From Lachnospiraceae bacterium UBA2864 (GTDB lineage: Bacteria > Bacillota > Clostridia > Lachnospirales > Lachnospiraceae), in NCBI GenBank assembly GCA_002350525.1, contig DEFA01000010.1, forward strand, positions 1-41,531: a DNA stretch of 41,531 nucleotides, read 5' to 3'. The notes under the pieces are model-generated. The model had not been told where the DNA came from and did not search any database. It saw only the letters and a list, made by a program, of their open reading frames with translations. The translations under genes and the position numbers were made by a program. Position 1 is the first letter of the stretch. Each line of letters begins with the position of its first letter. This document shows positions 26,016-33,969 of this stretch, piece by piece.

Positions 26016-26044
26016 ATAATATCAGTCTCTTATATTTTTGTCAA
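26016..26044 (-). promoter_or_regulatory. Strong promoter of the hisD leader
   Basis: The minus strand reads TTGACA (26044-26039), 17 bases, then TATTAT (26021-26016). It lies just after the stop of the lipoprotein gene. Transcription from here meets the terminator at 25942-25984 before hisD, which suggests attenuation or a short separate RNA. Confidence 0.82.
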
Positions 26045-26061
26045 GCTTAATTCACTGATTC

Positions 26062-27054
26062 TTATTTCATATGGTCTTCGATCATTTTCTCAATTTCGTC
26101 AGATGAATAAACCGTAATTCCTTCCTGCTCAAAACGTCCTTTAAGAACAGCTGCGTCTTCGTTATCGTCTATATCCGTTTTAGCATTATAATCCTCATCA
26201 ACTCCGACTATATTATAATAATGCGCACGGGTTTCATAATCAGGCTCAAAGTAAAATTCCCTGACTCCCACACGGTTCGGATCTATCCCCTCTGAAGATA
26301 TCACTATATAATCAAGTCCTGTCTTATATGCATAGAAATCTCCGAATAACGTAATTGTCTCGGTTACGCCATAGTAAAATCTATAATCGCCGTTTGCATC
26401 TACATTTGCAAATTCACTTGAATGAACATTGGCTCCACTCGAACCAAAAAGCTCTATAGAGCCGTCATTATCCACAGTTACACTGCATCTTGACCACGCA
26501 TCCTGAGAGTAGCAGATTACAAGCTGACCGTCAATTTCCTTGATGATCATGAGGAGTCTGAATTCCGTTCCGAAAGGTGCCTCAACCAAAAGCTCCTGTA
26601 TACCGTCCGAACCACAATCTATCATGGTATATTCCGGCTCACCCGAAAGTGTTAATTCCATATATTCATCTGCGTTCTTCATCGCATCGGCAATATCGTT
26701 TATGCTGTATGCCTCTCCCTTGGTTAGTACGCTTTTTGTATCCAGATAAGATGTATAATCTGCCGTACCTCTGTATACAGCCTTTGCAGTTCCGGCCTTA
26801 AAATCTTCGTAAAGCTGACCTGCTTCGGAACTGTTATCCTCTTCTGTTACTGTTTCAGTCACTGCCTCTGTTACTGCTTCGGTAGATGCCTCCGTAGAGA
26901 CCTCTGTGGCGGCTTCCGTAACCGCTTCAGTCACTGCCTCCGTTGCAGCGGTAGTTCCTTCTGTAACCGCTTCAGTGTTACCGTTCTTTCCACAACCTGA
27001 AAGTGCAATTAGTCCTGTAATTAAACCACAAGTCACATATTTTCTTAGTTTCAT
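26062..27054 (-). CDS. Lipoprotein with Thr-Glu-Ala-Val-rich linker, unknown function
   Basis: 330 aa. The signal peptide has lipobox ALSGCG (Cys about residue 21). Residues 28-75 are a low-complexity linker built of repeated TEAV/TEAS tetrads, typical of a flexible cell-wall spacer in this group. The folded part (about 80-330) is acidic and unrecognised. It contains a segment resembling repeated small beta modules (YTMIDCGSDGIQELLVEAPF), possibly calcium-binding or VCBS-like. GGAGG precedes the ATG. Confidence 0.78.
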   Translation of the reverse strand: MKLRKYVTCGLITGLIALSGCGKNGNTEAVTEGTTAATEAVTEAVTEAATEVSTEASTEAVTEAVTETVTEEDNSSEAGQLYEDFKAGTAKAVYRGTADYTSYLDTKSVLTKGEAYSINDIADAMKNADEYMELTLSGEPEYTMIDCGSDGIQELLVEAPFGTEFRLLMIIKEIDGQLVICYSQDAWSRCSVTVDNDGSIELFGSSGANVHSSEFANVDANGDYRFYYGVTETITLFGDFYAYKTGLDYIVISSEGIDPNRVGVREFYFEPDYETRAHYYNIVGVDEDYNAKTDIDDNEDAAVLKGRFEQEGITVYSSDEIEKMIEDHMK

Positions 27055-27071
27055 GATTTCCTCCGCATATT

Positions 27072-27100
27072 TTAAAATGTCCGATATATTATAGTGTCAA
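27072..27100 (-). promoter_or_regulatory. Probable promoter of the Thr/Glu-rich lipoprotein gene
   Basis: The minus strand reads TTGACA (27100-27095), 17 bases, TTTTAA (27077-27072). The -35 box is consensus and the -10 weak. It lies two bases downstream of the GrpB gene, implying a separate transcript. Confidence 0.55.
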
Positions 27101-27101
27101 C

Positions 27102-28148
27102 TTACGGATTCGTCAATCTCCGGAAATTTTTCCCTATGGTTTTATAAATCCCTTCAATAAAAGGCCCCTTATATTCTATATACTTATCGATATCGAAAGG
27201 GTACAGCGCCGCTCCCTCTGTTTTGATCCTGCTGTACTCCGCAACTGCCTCCGGATGTGTTCTCAGATAGTCTCTGAATGCAATGTGTCTACATAGTTCT
27301 TCGGCATTCTTCTCACAGACATATAAGTGATGCTTTCTCAGATGATCCTTTCCTTCATAGCCAAAAGCTTCACGTCCGGGAATCCCGAGATTTCCTCTGT
27401 GATGGTATCCGATCTTATCCAATGCACTGATTACCGGATTGAGTCTCGTTCCGTCCTCGATCACAACATCTATATCTATTATCGGCTTTGCGGAAAGGCC
27501 CTTAACAGATGTACTTCCCACATGTTCTATACTTAGAACCAGATCACCTATTACTTCTGAGATTTCTTTTCGTATATCTTCAAAATCCTTCACCCAGACC
27601 GGATCATAGGCCTGAACCACTACACGTTTTGATGTCTTTCCAAGAATTTCGGTAACAAGCGCACTCTTTCCTTCGACATAAGCATCACGGTCATTAGGAT
27701 ACTTCTCCCACAGGTCGAGCTTACATTTCTCATATGCCTTCGCATCTTCCTCATGCGTATTCAGATAATCCCTGAAATTGATATAATTCCTCCACTGATA
27801 AGAACCGGCAAGCACAACGTGGATATAATGAGTGATCATCTCCCGTTCAAAATCTCCACATCTGTATAAATGCTGGCCGGGATAATCTTCCTTACGATAT
27901 ATGATCCCGTGCTCCGCCAGCTTGGCGTCATGCTTTCTGATATCCTCAAATGCTCTTACCGCAACCGCTATATCAATGATCGGTTTTGCACTTATTCCGA
28001 TGATGGAGGTACTGCCCACATGCTGAACATCCACTGCGTCACTCCCGAGAATCTCTTTAATCTCGGCACATTTCCGTCTTCCTTCTTCTTCCCATTCAAC
28101 CTGATGCGGTTCCAGGACCACGGTTTTACTTTTTAATCCGATTGACAT
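27102..28148 (-). CDS. Tandem GrpB (UPF0157) two-domain protein
   Basis: 348 aa containing two complete GrpB-like domains of the nucleotidyltransferase superfamily. Domain 1 (about 8-170) has VQHVGSTSIIGISAKPIIDI and domain 2 (about 173-340) has IEHVGSTSVKGLSAKPIIDIDVVI. Each repeats FRDYL.TH and a His-rich HxY segment. Most family members have a single domain of about 170 aa, so this is an internal duplication. The biochemical activity is poorly defined; a link to CoA metabolism has been proposed for single-domain relatives. It overlaps the end of the NUDIX gene by 16 bp, so translation is coupled. Confidence 0.9.
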   Translation of the reverse strand: MSIGLKSKTVVLEPHQVEWEEEGRRKCAEIKEILGSDAVDVQHVGSTSIIGISAKPIIDIAVAVRAFEDIRKHDAKLAEHGIIYRKEDYPGQHLYRCGDFEREMITHYIHVVLAGSYQWRNYINFRDYLNTHEEDAKAYEKCKLDLWEKYPNDRDAYVEGKSALVTEILGKTSKRVVVQAYDPVWVKDFEDIRKEISEVIGDLVLSIEHVGSTSVKGLSAKPIIDIDVVIEDGTRLNPVISALDKIGYHHRGNLGIPGREAFGYEGKDHLRKHHLYVCEKNAEELCRHIAFRDYLRTHPEAVAEYSRIKTEGAALYPFDIDKYIEYKGPFIEGIYKTIGKNFRRLTNP

Positions 28149-28657
28149 ATTCTCCCCCTAATTAATCTAAGCATTCGAAGGTCTCTTTTGATCATTACTT
28201 CATTGAAAAAAATATCGCTCTTATAAATGTCATTAGCTTCTATCGCTGTATCTATATCAACTATTCTCAGAACAAATCCGGCTTCATCTTCGTAATCATC
28301 CAGATTCTGATCCACAAGACCATCCTTTACATCACAGAAATAGTAATAGTTTTCCTGTTCGAAAATCGTATTCTCGTCTCTGTCACTTTTCTGTCTCCTT
28401 AGAACACTCCCGAATTCTCTGATACTTTCGGGAATTACGACCATTCCGACCTCTTCTCTCACTTCACGAACCAGCGCTTTTTCTTTATCCTCACCATCAT
28501 GTATTCCGCCACCCGGGAATTTATAGTATTTTTCCTTCTTGCTGTATACAAGTGCTATCTTGTCACCCTGAATAATGATTGCTCTGGCAGACGGCCTGCG
28601 GAACACTTTATCCGTATCCTTATAATCCTTTAAATCAATCTCAAATAGTCGTTCCAT
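28133..28657 (-). CDS. NUDIX hydrolase
   Basis: 174 aa. The Nudix box GGGIHDGEDKEKALVREV followed by REEVG fits GX5EX7REUXEEXGU (about 49-71). It cleaves a nucleoside diphosphate linked to another group, with Mg2+; substrate unknown. GGAGAG precedes the ATG. Its 3' end overlaps the GrpB gene by 16 bp and contains that gene's ribosome site, so the two are translationally coupled. Confidence 0.9.
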   Translation of the reverse strand: MERLFEIDLKDYKDTDKVFRRPSARAIIIQGDKIALVYSKKEKYYKFPGGGIHDGEDKEKALVREVREEVGMVVIPESIREFGSVLRRQKSDRDENTIFEQENYYYFCDVKDGLVDQNLDDYEDEAGFVLRIVDIDTAIEANDIYKSDIFFNEVMIKRDLRMLRLIRGRICQSD

Positions 28658-28695
28658 ATAATACTCTCTCCGCGCTAAAAGCTAAGTTTAAATCG

Positions 28696-28731
28696 GCTCG
28701 CCAGGGAATCCTTTTGGGATTCCCCGCGAGC
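28696..28731 (-). repeat. Bulged hairpin behind the methyltransferase gene (family A/B)
   Basis: Outer arms GCTCGC/GCGAGC and inner arms GGGAATCC/GGATTCCC with a four-to-five base loop form a stable hairpin in the 80-bp gap. No T run follows, so termination is uncertain. The flank TTTAAATCG-GCTCGC ... GCGAGCTC resembles a second hairpin at 37419-37456 with different inner arms. Confidence 0.65.
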
Positions 28732-28737
28732 TCATTG

Positions 28738-29523
28738 TTACATTTTTTTGGCAACGATCATATATCTGTGAATCGTTCCCTCTATAAATCCTTTTTCTGA
28801 AATTATATTCTGTAATTTCAACAGCTTTTCAAAACATCTATCTACTGAGAAATCAGGAAATTCCCATACAATGACACGGGCAAACCATACAAATGCTCCG
28901 ACATCGTAAAATCTGATAGGTCTCCTTACCTCGTCCGCCTGCAGGATCTCAAATCCCGCCTCTTTAAGCAGCTTTACCTGATTACCTTTATTGAGTCCGG
29001 GAAACGGATTCTCAGCATCCGGAAGAACCATCTCTACCAGGTCCCTGTCATTTTGGTCCCCGACCTGCTGGGTTATGAATAAACCGTTCGGTCTCAGAAC
29101 TCTGTAAAGCTCCTTCGGATCAAAATCACCGTGTCTGTTGATGCATGCGTCAAAGGATTCGTCCTCAAATGGAAAGTGCGATGCATCATCACAAAATCTG
29201 AAATCAATTCCGAGCGGGAGAAGTCTTTCTTCACAAATCTTTACATTTGGCTCCCAGCCTTCTGTTGCCGCAGTGTTCTTATACGGATGATTCAGTGAAA
29301 GAAGAAACTCTCCTCCGCCTGTATCATAATCCATTATCTTCATATCATCAGTCACATACTGATGGATTAAGTCCGCATAATCCCACGGGAAATCGGCATC
29401 TTCTTCAAAACGACCATCCAGATAAGAAAAGTCCCACCCCTTGATGTGGGCTATCTCTTCCTCATGTTTCCAGATTTCTCTTAATTCTTTTTCATTTAAT
29501 TCTGTTTCATTCGTTTTTTTCAT
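28738..29523 (-). CDS. SAM-dependent methyltransferase (class I)
   Basis: About 261 aa. Motif I is the unusual KIMDYDTGGGEFLLSL (about 68-80), then WEPNVKICEERL with the acidic post-motif, and FEDESFDACINRHGDFDPKELYRVL, the Methyltransf_11 motif IV region. Relatives are annotated as rRNA- or small-molecule methyltransferases, but the acceptor here is unknown. A TTG at 29550 lengthens the frame. AAAGGA lies eight bases before the ATG at 29523, which I choose. That AAAGG site can pair with CCTTTC at 29573-29568 in a leader with two small ORFs, suggesting translational control. Confidence 0.85.
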   Translation of the reverse strand: MKKTNETELNEKELREIWKHEEEIAHIKGWDFSYLDGRFEEDADFPWDYADLIHQYVTDDMKIMDYDTGGGEFLLSLNHPYKNTAATEGWEPNVKICEERLLPLGIDFRFCDDASHFPFEDESFDACINRHGDFDPKELYRVLRPNGLFITQQVGDQNDRDLVEMVLPDAENPFPGLNKGNQVKLLKEAGFEILQADEVRRPIRFYDVGAFVWFARVIVWEFPDFSVDRCFEKLLKLQNIISEKGFIEGTIHRYMIVAKKM

Positions 29524-29608
29524 TTCTGCATTCCTTTCTACTATCTGCAATTAATCTAATGAGTCATGAAAGGTGCAGCCTTATTCTGACAACATGTGAA
29601 TATGATCT

Positions 29609-29644
29609 TCATGAATTAACCTCGGTACAACCTGTTGTCAGCAT
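29609..29644 (-). CDS. Tiny leader ORF 2 (11 aa)
   Basis: MLTTGCTEVNS, coupled to the preceding tiny ORF through TAATG overlap. It has one Cys and lies inside the competing-hairpin region. A leader peptide or a minimal secreted or intracellular signal are both possible; neither is proven. Confidence 0.35.
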   Translation of the reverse strand: MLTTGCTEVNS

Positions 29645-29679
29645 TAGAACTGCACCGAGTAGTTATCTCGTATCATCAT
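29644..29679 (-). CDS. Tiny leader ORF 1 (11 aa)
   Basis: MMIRDNYSVQF follows AAGGAGG at ideal spacing (six bases), the strongest ribosome site in this region. Its 3' codons form the 5' arms of two competing hairpins. Ribosome stalling or translation here would change which hairpin forms before the methyltransferase. Its downstream partner overlaps its stop (TAATG). Confidence 0.5.
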   Translation of the reverse strand: MMIRDNYSVQF

Positions 29680-29750
29680 TGGTTACCTCCTTATATTAAT
29701 TCGATATATCTCATTTTACTATAAAGGCACGTATTTTCCCAGACTTTCTT

Positions 29751-29818
29751 ATTATACTGCTAGTATAATATTCCTGTTTTTATACCATTAGTATAAAAAA
29801 CACTATACTAATTATATA
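29751..29818. promoter_or_regulatory. Three TATAC-N5-GTATA operators upstream of the XRE-TPR gene
   Basis: Core sites at 29753-29767 (TATACtgctaGTATA, extended to a 19-bp near-palindrome 29751-29769), 29781-29795 (TATACcattaGTATA, flanked by T/A runs) and 29804-29818 (TATACtaattATATA, degenerate right arm). They lie 80-145 bp before the regulator start, between it and the divergent leader, so one protein could control both directions. The adjacent XRE regulator is the natural candidate. Confidence 0.7.
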
Positions 29819-29899
29819 GCTAGTGTATTCACTTCCCCGGGGTTTTATTATACAATCAGGACAGTTAAAGCAATACCAACAGTAAAGGAGATGAAGTAC

Positions 29900-30964
29900 A
29901 TGAAGAATAATCTTGCAGAAAACATAAGAAACTTTAGAAAAGAGCGTGGGCTCACTCAGGAACAGCTTGCCGAAGTCTTCGACATGACAGTCGGTGCGGT
30001 CCACAAATGGGAAGCGGGATTATCCACTCCCGACATATCGATTCTTATGGAACTGGCAGACTTCTTCGATACTTCTCTGGATGTACTGGCCGGATACAAT
30101 GTGCGGGACAACCGCATAGATGTTCTGTGCAAACGTCTCCGTAAGATGACTGATACGATGGATCCGAACGGACCTGAGGAGGCTGATAAAGCCCTTAAGA
30201 AATATCCTAACAGTTTCAAAGTCGTTTATGAATGTGCCTATCTGTATACTGCCTTCAGTTCCATGTTTAAGACCACTATGGAATACGCAATCCGTGCAAG
30301 GGATCTGTATGAACAATCCCTTAGGCTCATTTCCCAGAACACAGACCCGAACATCGACGAGACTGCTTTATATGGCAGGCTTGCTCAGGTATATCTCATC
30401 ATGGAGGATTATGACAAAGGCCTCGAAATCTATAAGGCACATAACGCCGGATATATATACAACTCTCAGATTGGACAGCTGCTGCTATATAAAGGCGATT
30501 ATGAGGAGGCCGAGATAAACCTGTCCTACGCTCTTGTAGGTGAGATAACCCACTGGGTCAATCTTATAATCAATAAAGCCCTATGCTATATCCGAACCGA
30601 CAATCTCGGCGAGGCAAAGGCCATACTTGAAATGGGACTTAACATGAACGACATGTTCAAAAGAGATGATAAGCCTTCTTATCTTGACCGGATCAACTGC
30701 ATGTATCTTGCAGGTCTTGCATACATTTTTCTGAAGCAGAAACATAAGAAAGAAGCAGCTGACACGCTAAAGAAGGCCAAAGCCAAAGCCGAAGCCTTCG
30801 ATGCAGCTCCCGAATATGATGCCAGGAAAGAACGCTTCGTGGAAATCAAGGAAACCTGCATGGCATACGATAACACCGGTGAAACCTGCATAGAAGTAAT
30901 CGGAAATTCAATCGAACTACTTAAGTCTCCCGAGCTGTCTAAGTTATGGAAATCCATAAACTGA
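29900..30964 (+). CDS. XRE-family regulator with TPR-like C-terminal domain
   Basis: About 354 aa. Residues 5-60 are a Cro/C1 helix-turn-helix: IRNFRKERGLTQEQLAEVF, then MTVGAVHKWEAGLSTPDIS. Residues about 75-350 are helical repeats resembling TPRs (LYEQSLRLI, YGRLAQVYLIMEDYDKGLEIY, YKGDYEEAEINLSYAL, AGLAYIFLKQKHKKEAADTLKKA). This is the layout of RRNPP-type regulators, some of which bind short peptides. ATG at 29900 has AAGGAG nine bases upstream; the ATG at 29891 touches that site. An ABC exporter follows 124 bp downstream on the same strand. Confidence 0.88.
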   Translation: MKNNLAENIRNFRKERGLTQEQLAEVFDMTVGAVHKWEAGLSTPDISILMELADFFDTSLDVLAGYNVRDNRIDVLCKRLRKMTDTMDPNGPEEADKALKKYPNSFKVVYECAYLYTAFSSMFKTTMEYAIRARDLYEQSLRLISQNTDPNIDETALYGRLAQVYLIMEDYDKGLEIYKAHNAGYIYNSQIGQLLLYKGDYEEAEINLSYALVGEITHWVNLIINKALCYIRTDNLGEAKAILEMGLNMNDMFKRDDKPSYLDRINCMYLAGLAYIFLKQKHKKEAADTLKKAKAKAEAFDAAPEYDARKERFVEIKETCMAYDNTGETCIEVIGNSIELLKSPELSKLWKSIN

Positions 30965-31088
30965 TTTTCCGGATATAATCTATCAACTTAAAATCAGTTT
31001 CAATGACTAAGTTCCGGAACTCAATCTATTAACTAACATCAGATCCAATAACTCAATTAAAAAATCATAAACTGTGAGGTAATTAAAT

Positions 31089-32804
31089 ATGAATAATAAG
31101 TCAATCCGTGCGGAATTGGTCAGCCAATTCTACAGGAATAATTCATGCGCCCTTTTTCTGGCAATTATAGCATCTATTCTCTCCGGAACCATAGGAATCA
31201 TCGTCTCCTGGATTGTCAAAGAGCTTATAGACATAATCTCCGGACAAGGTACATTTACACTTGAAGAGATACTTCTCATCTGTGCCGGATTCATCGTATT
31301 TGCACTGGTAATCACATTACTGAATTATATATCCGAACCTGTCTTTGTACGCCGTGCCATGAATCAGTATAAGGACAAAGCATTCAGCTTTCTCTCTATG
31401 AAGAACATTTCTTCTTTTCAGAAGGAATCTACAGCCTCCTATCTGTCAGCTCTGACAAATGATGCCACAACCATAGAGCAGCAGTTCGTAGCCTCCATAC
31501 TTCCGATTGCTTCGAAAGCAGTATCTTTCTTCGGAGCGCTCGCCCTGATGATCTGCTATTCTCCGCTTCTTACACTTTTCTCTATCCTTATCACATTTAT
31601 CCCTACAGTAGTATCGGTGATTATAGGAAAGAAACTCACTTCGGTTCAAAAGGAAGTATCAGACAAAAATACTGCATTTACATCAACCATGACTGACTGT
31701 CTGAATGGTTTCAATGTCATAAAGAGCTTCAAGGCTGAAGATCAGATCGGTAGAATATTCACCGAAGAAAACCGTAAGCTTGAAGAAACCAAGGGCCGTC
31801 TGCATAAGATCAACGGTCTGGCCGGTTCCCTCGGTCTTCTCTCGGGTGTTCTCGCACAGCTCGGAGTATTCCTCTTTGGTTCTTATCTCGCCATGAGCGG
31901 CGGTTCTGTTACTGCCGGATCCGTACTTATGTTTGTTAATCTGATGAACTTCCTTATACCTCCTGTTGCCGAGCTCCCGAAGCTCCTCGCAGGTAAGAAA
32001 GCTGCCGAAGGTCTCATAGATAAACTGTCTGACTCCCTTAGTGAAAGCAGCAATTCTTCCGGAACAGAAAGCTTACCGAAGGATAACAATACTATATGTT
32101 TTAAAGACGTCTCATTCAGTTATGATGATAATGACAGAGAAGTTCTTCATGACATAAACTGTGAATTTCTTCCGGGCAGATCCTATGCGATAGTCGGAGG
32201 CAGCGGAAGCGGAAAGTCCACATTTTTGAATCTCCTTATGGCTTCCCATAATAATTACAAGGGAGATATAACCATCGGCGGAAAGGAACTGAAAAATATC
32301 AGCACAGATTCTCTGTATGAACTTATGACAGTAATACAGCAAAATGTATTCGTCTTCAATTCATCAATAAAAGATAACGTTACAATGTTCCGTGACTTTC
32401 CGGATGAGAAGATTAACGAAGCAATAACCAAAGCTCATCTTAAGGAGCTTATCAAAGAACGCGGTACAGATTATCTCTGCGGTGAAAATGGTCAGGGACT
32501 TTCCGGTGGCGAGAAGCAGCGTATCTCCATAGCAAGGAGCCTTCTCAAAGAATCTTCCATCCTTATCGCCGATGAAGCAACATCCGCTCTGGACGCTAAG
32601 ACTTCTTACGAAGTGATAAATGAGATTCTGGAACTCGATTCCATGACTCGCATAGTTGTAACTCATTCTCTGGAGGAAGCACTGCTCCGCCGCTATGATG
32701 AGATCATCGTGATCAAAGACGGAACCATAGAAGAAAAAGGAAGTTTCGATGAATTGATGGATAATAACGGATATTTCAAAGCTCTATATACCGTAGTTCA
32801 GTAA
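31089..32804 (+). CDS. ABC exporter half-transporter
   Basis: 571 aa. Six membrane segments fill residues 15-300. The ATPase has Walker A GGSGSGKST (about 375), signature LSGGEKQRISIARSLL, Walker B SILIADEATSALDA and the His loop VVTHSLEEALLRR. GAGGT precedes the ATG. It shares strand and probably control with the XRE-TPR gene. Together they resemble regulator-exporter pairs used for peptide or drug efflux. Its last 29 bp overlap, on the other strand, the remnant CPBP frame. Confidence 0.92.
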   Translation: MNNKSIRAELVSQFYRNNSCALFLAIIASILSGTIGIIVSWIVKELIDIISGQGTFTLEEILLICAGFIVFALVITLLNYISEPVFVRRAMNQYKDKAFSFLSMKNISSFQKESTASYLSALTNDATTIEQQFVASILPIASKAVSFFGALALMICYSPLLTLFSILITFIPTVVSVIIGKKLTSVQKEVSDKNTAFTSTMTDCLNGFNVIKSFKAEDQIGRIFTEENRKLEETKGRLHKINGLAGSLGLLSGVLAQLGVFLFGSYLAMSGGSVTAGSVLMFVNLMNFLIPPVAELPKLLAGKKAAEGLIDKLSDSLSESSNSSGTESLPKDNNTICFKDVSFSYDDNDREVLHDINCEFLPGRSYAIVGGSGSGKSTFLNLLMASHNNYKGDITIGGKELKNISTDSLYELMTVIQQNVFVFNSSIKDNVTMFRDFPDEKINEAITKAHLKELIKERGTDYLCGENGQGLSGGEKQRISIARSLLKESSILIADEATSALDAKTSYEVINEILELDSMTRIVVTHSLEEALLRRYDEIIVIKDGTIEEKGSFDELMDNNGYFKALYTVVQ

Positions 32805-33075
32805 ATTCGGTCTTGAACTTGCGGGAGCATGTCGTGTATATTATCACACCAAGGAAGAATGCCATATTAATGTACCTTATCAGCATACTCATGTCTGTAG
32901 TATAAGAAGATAACAGCTGACTTCCGATCAGGTTGCTGAACATATGCACAAGTGCACCCGCGAGAATGCTCCGGTTCGTCTTGATATAAACAAAGGATAC
33001 AAATACACTCAACATCATAACACTCGGAACGAACATCACTGCATGGAAAACCGAATCCCTCAGAAGATTATACTG
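32776..33075 (-). pseudogene. C-terminal remnant of a CPBP-family membrane protease
   Basis: The frame encodes the last third of a CPBP (Abi-type) intramembrane protease: hydrophobic helices with YIKTNRSILAGALVHMFSN, whose Thr-Asn-Ser and final His-x3-Asn are the third family motif. The EExxR and FxxxH motifs and the N-terminal helices are missing. Upstream the same frame runs into the 3' end of the nucleotidyltransferase gene and would start only at 33108, inside it. It is therefore a truncated gene fused to a new upstream neighbour. The boundary 33075 is approximate. Confidence 0.7.
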
Positions 33076-33845
33076 TGCAGCATATATTCCGCATACTTTC
33101 TCGCACATTCTGTATCATAATTGCCTTTAGTACCCTCTGCGTATTCTTTAAGGGCTTCATTTATAAGTGGATGATATTCTTCGGGAAGATTATCCAATGC
33201 CCACTTTCCGCCTTCTTTTTTTGAGAGAACCAATTTCTCTCTTTTATATGCAAGCACTCTTGCAAGATTCAGAGTAATATACATTGTATCTTCTTGTATA
33301 TCATCCTTTGAATCTGCAATATCGTTCCAAATAGAATCAAAATAATCTTCCTTCGGAACTTCTCCGAATACCTGTTCAATCGGTAAACCATAGAGACACC
33401 TGCCTCTTTTTCGAATGATGGTAAAATGTGCCGCAAGGTCAGGATCTGTTCCGTTCATTTTACTGATATAGTCCTCAGGATTATCTGAATACCATTTGAT
33501 ATGAGCTACGGAAAAATGCAGATCGAATGGTGTCGGATAAACAAACGGGTTACAGTCCTTCTTTAAAACGACGCTCATCTCAATGCCCTTAGCCGGTCCG
33601 ATAGTATTCAGCTCCATCACCATATCCATGTACTTTCGTTTATCGTCATCTGACATTTTCTCCTCAGTCACGACGATTAGATCTATATCACTCTTCGCCG
33701 GATTAAAGCACCCCATCACCGCAGAACCATGCAGATAAACTCCAACCAGATTTTCCTTCAGGATATCTTGAGATCGAGCCACAAATTCAGAACAGATAGA
33801 CTCCGGACTGTTGATAACAAGACTCTTATTTTTTATCTTATTCAT
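33060..33845 (-). CDS. Aminoglycoside nucleotidyltransferase-like protein (AadA/ANT(9) group)
   Basis: 261 aa, the usual family length. The nucleotidyltransferase motif is VGVYLHGSAVMG..NPAKSDIDLIVV, with GS and the DxD pair (about 39-55). The C-terminal helical domain (about 150-261, DUF4111-like) follows with a LNLARVLAYKR segment typical of AadA. Such enzymes transfer AMP to streptomycin/spectinomycin-type drugs, but many chromosomal homologues have not been tested. GGGAG precedes the ATG. It overlaps the remnant CPBP frame at its 3' end. Drug resistance is an inference from family only. Confidence 0.85.
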   Translation of the reverse strand: MNKIKNKSLVINSPESICSEFVARSQDILKENLVGVYLHGSAVMGCFNPAKSDIDLIVVTEEKMSDDDKRKYMDMVMELNTIGPAKGIEMSVVLKKDCNPFVYPTPFDLHFSVAHIKWYSDNPEDYISKMNGTDPDLAAHFTIIRKRGRCLYGLPIEQVFGEVPKEDYFDSIWNDIADSKDDIQEDTMYITLNLARVLAYKREKLVLSKKEGGKWALDNLPEEYHPLINEALKEYAEGTKGNYDTECARKYAEYMLHSIIF

Positions 33846-33969
33846 TTATATTCTTCTCCCAACCGGCCACTTGAAAGGCTTACTATCGCAACATTTTTAA
33901 TCTTATTAATCATAATATTCTTAATTTGCCACCACTTATTAACGATTTATCTTACGGTTCAACTTTGTA

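Larger units (their letters stand above)
29533..29692 (-). promoter_or_regulatory. Structured leader with competing hairpins before the methyltransferase
   Basis: Three pairings compete. First, CTCGGTGCA (29659-29651) with TGTACCGAG (29629-29621). Second, CTGACAACA (29641-29633) with TGTTGTCAG (29594-29586). Third, GGTGCAG (29656-29650) with CTGCACC (29578-29572). A fourth, CCTTTC (29573-29568) with GAAAGG (29538-29533), would hide the methyltransferase ribosome site. The 5' arms lie inside small ORFs having their own ribosome site. This is the layout of a translation-attenuation leader, as known before some rRNA methyltransferase genes. The folds were found by eye. Confidence 0.6.

Noticed and set aside
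25942..26044. T-box or His-leader riboswitch before hisD
   Set aside because: The region is too short, lacks the T-box sequence and has no run of His codons.
26825..26975. CRISPR-like or minisatellite array in the lipoprotein gene
   Set aside because: The repeats are codon-phased and encode Thr-Glu-Ala-Val tetrads, so they are a protein low-complexity linker.
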